Assembly (NCBI GenBank): GCA_030037855.1
Contig: JASHPY010000061.1
Span: forward strand, 1 to 39,942
Source of the DNA: Thermoplasmata archaeon
GTDB taxonomy: Archaea > Thermoplasmatota > Thermoplasmata > Lutacidiplasmatales > UBA184
DNA: 39,942 bases
Direction of reading: 5' to 3'
Shown here piece after piece: positions 36,404 to 39,942 of this stretch. The position numbers and the translations under genes are program-made. Positions within the stretch are counted from its first letter, which is position 1. Every line of letters begins with the position of its first letter. The notes under the pieces were generated by a model, which did not search any database, was not told the origin of the DNA, and saw only the letters and a program-made list of their open reading frames with translations.

Positions 36404-37704
36404 GCGCGAGCGGGTTCGAGCCGATCGCCCGCGCGTTCTCACCGGACGCGGTCGGCCGTGCGATCCGACTGCACGGCTGGGTCCAGGGAAGCCGCTCGTC
36501 GGGCGGGATCCTGTTCGTTAAGTTGCGGGACCGGACCGGCTCCGTGCAGGTCACCGGAAAGCGGGACGTGCTCGGGTCGGAGTCGTTCGACGCGACCGAG
36601 CACGTCCAGGTCGAGGGCGTCATCGAGGTGGACGGGACGATCGCGGTCGACCCGCGCGCCCCCGGGGGACGCGAGGTCCGCGCGACCGCGATACGCATCG
36701 TGGACGCCGGGCTCCCGTTCCCGATCTTTCAGGAACAGACGGAGGAGTTCCGGCTCGACAAGCGCCACCTCGTGATCCGTTCGGAGGACCACGTCGCGAC
36801 CTTCCGCGTGAAGGCCGACCTCCTCCGCGCGCTCCGCCAGTTCCTCGACGACGAAGAGGTCCTCGAGGTGACGCCCCCCGTCTTCACCGGCAACCCGGCC
36901 GAGGGCGGCTCGGACGCGTTCACGATCGACTACTTCGGCCGGCCGGGCTACCTCTCGCAGACCGCGCAGCTCTACCTCGAGGCGATGCTGGCGCCGCACG
37001 AGCGCGTCTACTCCCTCACGCCGTCGTTCCGCGCGGAGAAGTCGCGGACCCCGCGCCACCTGACCGAGTTCCAGCACCTCGAGGTCGAGCTCGCGTGGTG
37101 CGACCTCGAGTCGATGCTGGCGTTCATCGAGCGGATGATCGTCGCGGTCTGCCACGCGGTCGCCGCGCGCCGCCCGGCGGAGCTGAAGGCGCTCGGTCGG
37201 AAGCCCGAGGAGCTCACGACCCTCGCGGCGCCGTTCCCGCGGCTCACGTACGCCGCGGCGATCGAACGGCTCGGGCGGCAGGGATTCGGCGTCTCGTGGG
37301 GGGCCGACCTCGGTACCGCCGAGGAGCGCGCGCTCACGCTCGAGTCGACGACACCGCTCTTCGTCACGCACTTCCCGCGGGAGTTGAAGGCGTTCTACAT
37401 GGCGCGGACCCCGGGCGACCCGCGCACGGTCGAGGCCGCCGACCTCCTCGCACCGGAAGGTTACGGCGAGATGATCGGCGGCTCGTGCCGTTCGACCGAC
37501 CTCGTGGCGCTCAACGAGCGCCTCGCGGAGATCGGCGGGAGCCCCGCGGAGTACGAGTGGTACCTCGACCTCCGCCGGCACGGGAACGTCCCGCACGCCG
37601 GGTTCGGCCTCGGGGTCGAGCGACTGTTGCGCTGGATGCTCCGGCGCGAGCACATCCGCGAGACGACGCCGTTCCCCCGCACGCCGAGCCGCCACACGCC
37701 CTGA
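36400..37704 (+). CDS. asnS: Asparaginyl-tRNA synthetase (class IIb, Asp/AsnRS family)
   Basis: 'FRAEKSRTPRHLTEFQHLEVELAW', 'DLLAPEGYGEMIGGSCR', 'YLDLRRHGNVPHAGFGLGVERLLRWMLRREHIRETTPFPRTPSR'; GTG start overlaps the tfs stop (GTGA). Asn versus Asp specificity is by motif resemblance only. Confidence 0.85.
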   Translation: MSASGFEPIARAFSPDAVGRAIRLHGWVQGSRSSGGILFVKLRDRTGSVQVTGKRDVLGSESFDATEHVQVEGVIEVDGTIAVDPRAPGGREVRATAIRIVDAGLPFPIFQEQTEEFRLDKRHLVIRSEDHVATFRVKADLLRALRQFLDDEEVLEVTPPVFTGNPAEGGSDAFTIDYFGRPGYLSQTAQLYLEAMLAPHERVYSLTPSFRAEKSRTPRHLTEFQHLEVELAWCDLESMLAFIERMIVAVCHAVAARRPAELKALGRKPEELTTLAAPFPRLTYAAAIERLGRQGFGVSWGADLGTAEERALTLESTTPLFVTHFPRELKAFYMARTPGDPRTVEAADLLAPEGYGEMIGGSCRSTDLVALNERLAEIGGSPAEYEWYLDLRRHGNVPHAGFGLGVERLLRWMLRREHIRETTPFPRTPSRHTP

Positions 37705-37802
37705 CGCGCGCGCTCGTCGTCGTCGCCGGGAGCAAGGTTCATGAGTGCCGGTGCGCCTGCGCTCTCCACCGTTCCGGACCGGAGAACTTAGACTTGGCCG
37801 CG

Positions 37803-38333
37803 ATGCACGGGTCGGACCGGCCGGGGGAGCACGCGCCCGCGTCGCCGGGGCGAGCGAACGGCGGCGCGATCTCGGTCGGGCGGATCACCCACCAGGACGT
37901 GCCCGAGATCTGCGCGCTCTACAAGCGGGTCTGGGACTCGCCGACGAGCGCGGGCGTGCCGTCCGAGCTCGTGAAGTCGTGGCAGCCGACCCCCCTCGAG
38001 TTCACGAGCTGGATGGAGGGGGTCACGTACTTCGCCGCCCGACGCGACGGGAAGCTCCTCGGCGTCGTCGGCTGCGAGGTCAGCCGCGGCAACTGCCACC
38101 TCGTCCACCTCGCGGTCGACCCCGAGGCGCGTCGCAAGGGGATCGCGACCGCGCTCGTCGCCGCCGGGGTCGAGTGGGCGCGCCACGCGAACGCCGGCGA
38201 GGTCTGGGCCGACGCGCTCGCGCAGTTCCCGGCGGCGGTCGCGCTGTTCAAGCACCTCGGCTTTTCGGAGTGCGGCGTCCTCCACCGCCACGAGTGGAAC
38301 GAGGACGTGCGGCTGTTCGAACGGACGCTCTAG
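37803..38333 (+). CDS. GNAT-family N-acetyltransferase
   Basis: 'NCHLVHLAVDPEARRKGIATALVAAGVEWARHANAGEVWADALAQFPAAVALFKHLGF' acetyl-CoA binding core. Confidence 0.92.
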   Translation: MHGSDRPGEHAPASPGRANGGAISVGRITHQDVPEICALYKRVWDSPTSAGVPSELVKSWQPTPLEFTSWMEGVTYFAARRDGKLLGVVGCEVSRGNCHLVHLAVDPEARRKGIATALVAAGVEWARHANAGEVWADALAQFPAAVALFKHLGFSECGVLHRHEWNEDVRLFERTL

Positions 38334-39358
38334 CGACGGCCCGCGCCCCCGTGGGGCGTTCGGCTCGGCGGGAGCCCGTGGGTCTGCTGGAGCGCGCGCA
38401 GGCGGCGTAGGCCCTCCTCGGGATGCCCGCGGAAGAACTCCCGCGCGCCGCGCGCGAGCTCGATCGCCTCGAGCTCGGTCGCGATCCCGTGGCCCCGCTC
38501 CTCGAGCAGGTAGTCGCCGTAATCGGCGATGTACCGGGGGAGCCCGGCCTTGAGGCGGTTGACCGCCTGCAGCCGGAGCGCGCGGATCTGCTGCTTGAGG
38601 GGCGCGAGCTTTCCCGCGCGGAGCTCGCTCTCGAGGTCGTCCTCGACGTTCGTCGGGTCCTGCGGTGGGTCGACGCCGAGCGCCTGCATGTCGCGCAGGA
38701 GCGCCACGACCCGCTCGAGCTCTTCGCGCGCCTGGTCGAGATGGCGTTCCTTGAGCGACACGACCCGGTCGACCTGCTGGAACGTCGCGAGCGCCTGGGC
38801 GATGTCGCCGGTGCGGGCGGCGTGGAGCGTGTCCTCGATCTGGTCGCGTTCGAGCCGGCTGTCCACGGCGTACGCCTCGAGCCGAGTGAGGCGGGCGCGC
38901 GTCCGCTTCTGCCACTCCTCGAACCCGGCGACGATCCGTCGCTGCGCGATCCGCTCGATGCCGCGGACCGCCTCGGCCCACGGCTCGGGGTTCCAGGACG
39001 ACCGGGCGGCTTCCTCCGCCCAGGCCGGCAACCGGGGGACCTCGACACCGAGCGGCTCCGCGCCCTCCGCCCACTGGTTCACGCGGGCGAGGCGGCGGGT
39101 CAGCTCCGCGGCGAACGGGTTCGGGGGCGGCGGACCGCCACGATTCGCGGGCGCCTTCGCCGGCGGGCGTCCCCGTGCCGCGACGGGCTCGCGGGGCTGC
39201 TCGCCGGTCGGTTCGACCGTCTCGTCCGGCACCGGCCCGTCACCGATCGGGTCGGGGTCGCTCCCGCGGTCGACCACGCGATGGCAGGCCGGGCAGACCA
39301 GCGCCTCGGCCGGGAGCGGCGCCCCGCAGTGAGGGCAGACGGAGGATGGGCTTGCCAT
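38330..39358 (-). CDS. Zinc-ribbon plus coiled-coil protein of unknown function
   Basis: N-terminal 'CPHCGAPLPAEALVCPACHRVV', Pro-rich linker, long charged helical region. Confidence 0.8.
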   Translation of the reverse strand: MASPSSVCPHCGAPLPAEALVCPACHRVVDRGSDPDPIGDGPVPDETVEPTGEQPREPVAARGRPPAKAPANRGGPPPPNPFAAELTRRLARVNQWAEGAEPLGVEVPRLPAWAEEAARSSWNPEPWAEAVRGIERIAQRRIVAGFEEWQKRTRARLTRLEAYAVDSRLERDQIEDTLHAARTGDIAQALATFQQVDRVVSLKERHLDQAREELERVVALLRDMQALGVDPPQDPTNVEDDLESELRAGKLAPLKQQIRALRLQAVNRLKAGLPRYIADYGDYLLEERGHGIATELEAIELARGAREFFRGHPEEGLRRLRALQQTHGLPPSRTPHGGAGRR

Positions 39359-39374
39359 GGACGGACCCGAGGTA

Positions 39375-39459
39375 TGCAGGGGGTGAGATTTGAACTCACG
39401 AACTCCTACGAGACCAGGACCTCAACCTGGCGCCTTTGACCAAGCTGGGCCACCCCTGC
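39375..39459 (-). tRNA. tRNA-Leu(GAG)
   Basis: Reverse complement GCAGGGGTGGCCCAGCTTGGTCAAAGGCGCCAGGTTGAGGTCCTGGTCTCGTAGGAGTTCGTGAGTTCAAATCTCACCCCCTGCA: paired acceptor stem, anticodon loop TTGAGGT, long variable arm, TTCAAAT T-loop. Confidence 0.97.
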
Positions 39460-39580
39460 ACGAGCGGCCGCGCCTACGGGGCCCGAGCGATAACCTTTGC
39501 GAGCGCGCTCCCCCACGGGAACCGGCGAGGGGCGACCGCGCGCAAAAAGCCTTGTACGGAGTCGCGGTGGGCCCCGTCCC

Positions 39581-39931
39581 ATGGCGGAGGGTCGGCGGCC
39601 CGGCCCCGGCGCGACCGGGTCGACCGTCTTCATCGGACTCAAGCCGACGATGACGTACGTCTTCCAGGTCGTCACCGAGCTCAACGCCGGCGCGGGGCCC
39701 GTGGTGGTGAAGGCGCGCGGGAACGCGATCGCGAAGGCGGTCGATGTCGCCGAGGTCGTCCGTCGGCGGTTCCTCGAGGGACAGGTGGACGTCGGGCCGA
39801 TCTTAATCGACACCGAGCGCCTCGTCAACCGGGAGGGACGGGACGCGAACGTCTCGTCCATCGCGATCCGCCTCACGAAGTCCGGCCCGGCCCCGGGGGC
39901 GCCGGAACGACCGAAGGGTCCGCCGGAGTAG
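39581..39931 (+). CDS. albA: Alba-family DNA/RNA-binding chromatin protein
   Basis: 'NTVFIG'-like start 'STVFIGLKPTMTYVFQVVTELNAGAGPVVVKARGNAIAKAVDVAEVVRRRFLEGQVDVGPILIDTERL...SSIAIRL'. Confidence 0.93.
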   Translation: MAEGRRPGPGATGSTVFIGLKPTMTYVFQVVTELNAGAGPVVVKARGNAIAKAVDVAEVVRRRFLEGQVDVGPILIDTERLVNREGRDANVSSIAIRLTKSGPAPGAPERPKGPPE

Positions 39932-39942
39932 ACGGCGGGAGC

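Overview
The window is about 40 kb of very GC-rich DNA with compact, mostly leaderless genes and archaeal information-processing genes: TFS, RpoL, Alba, ArcS, Hef-like helicase, HTH_10 regulator, archaeal-type TrpRS, KptA. It looks like a chromosomal segment of a high-GC archaeon, plausibly Thermoplasmatota; that assignment is inference. I support about 33 protein-coding genes and two tRNAs, Val(UAC) and Leu(GAG). No rRNA, CRISPR array, transposase or prophage genes were seen. Most of the ORF track is antisense or frame-shifted shadow ORFs typical of high-GC DNA. The most interesting region is about 15.7-21.4 kb: CHAD protein, Ppx/GppA phosphatase, two overlapping tandem thymidylate-kinase-superfamily proteins with non-canonical motifs, a SixA-type histidine phosphatase and a PhoU-domain protein. 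A striking AT-rich regulatory island lies upstream of the PhoU gene. I propose this as a polyphosphate/phosphate-homeostasis module in which the TMK-like pair are candidate kinases acting on polyphosphate rather than on dTMP. Other points of interest: a thioredoxin-fold/Lrp-RAM fusion, a TrxR with a degraded NADPH motif, a TrpRS with a degenerate KMSKS loop, an ArcS whose conserved N-terminus precedes any canonical start codon, a wHTH-fused orphan DNA methyltransferase, an SSB with an RGG-like tail and long leader, and four convergent gene pairs whose stop codons share one CTAG palindrome.
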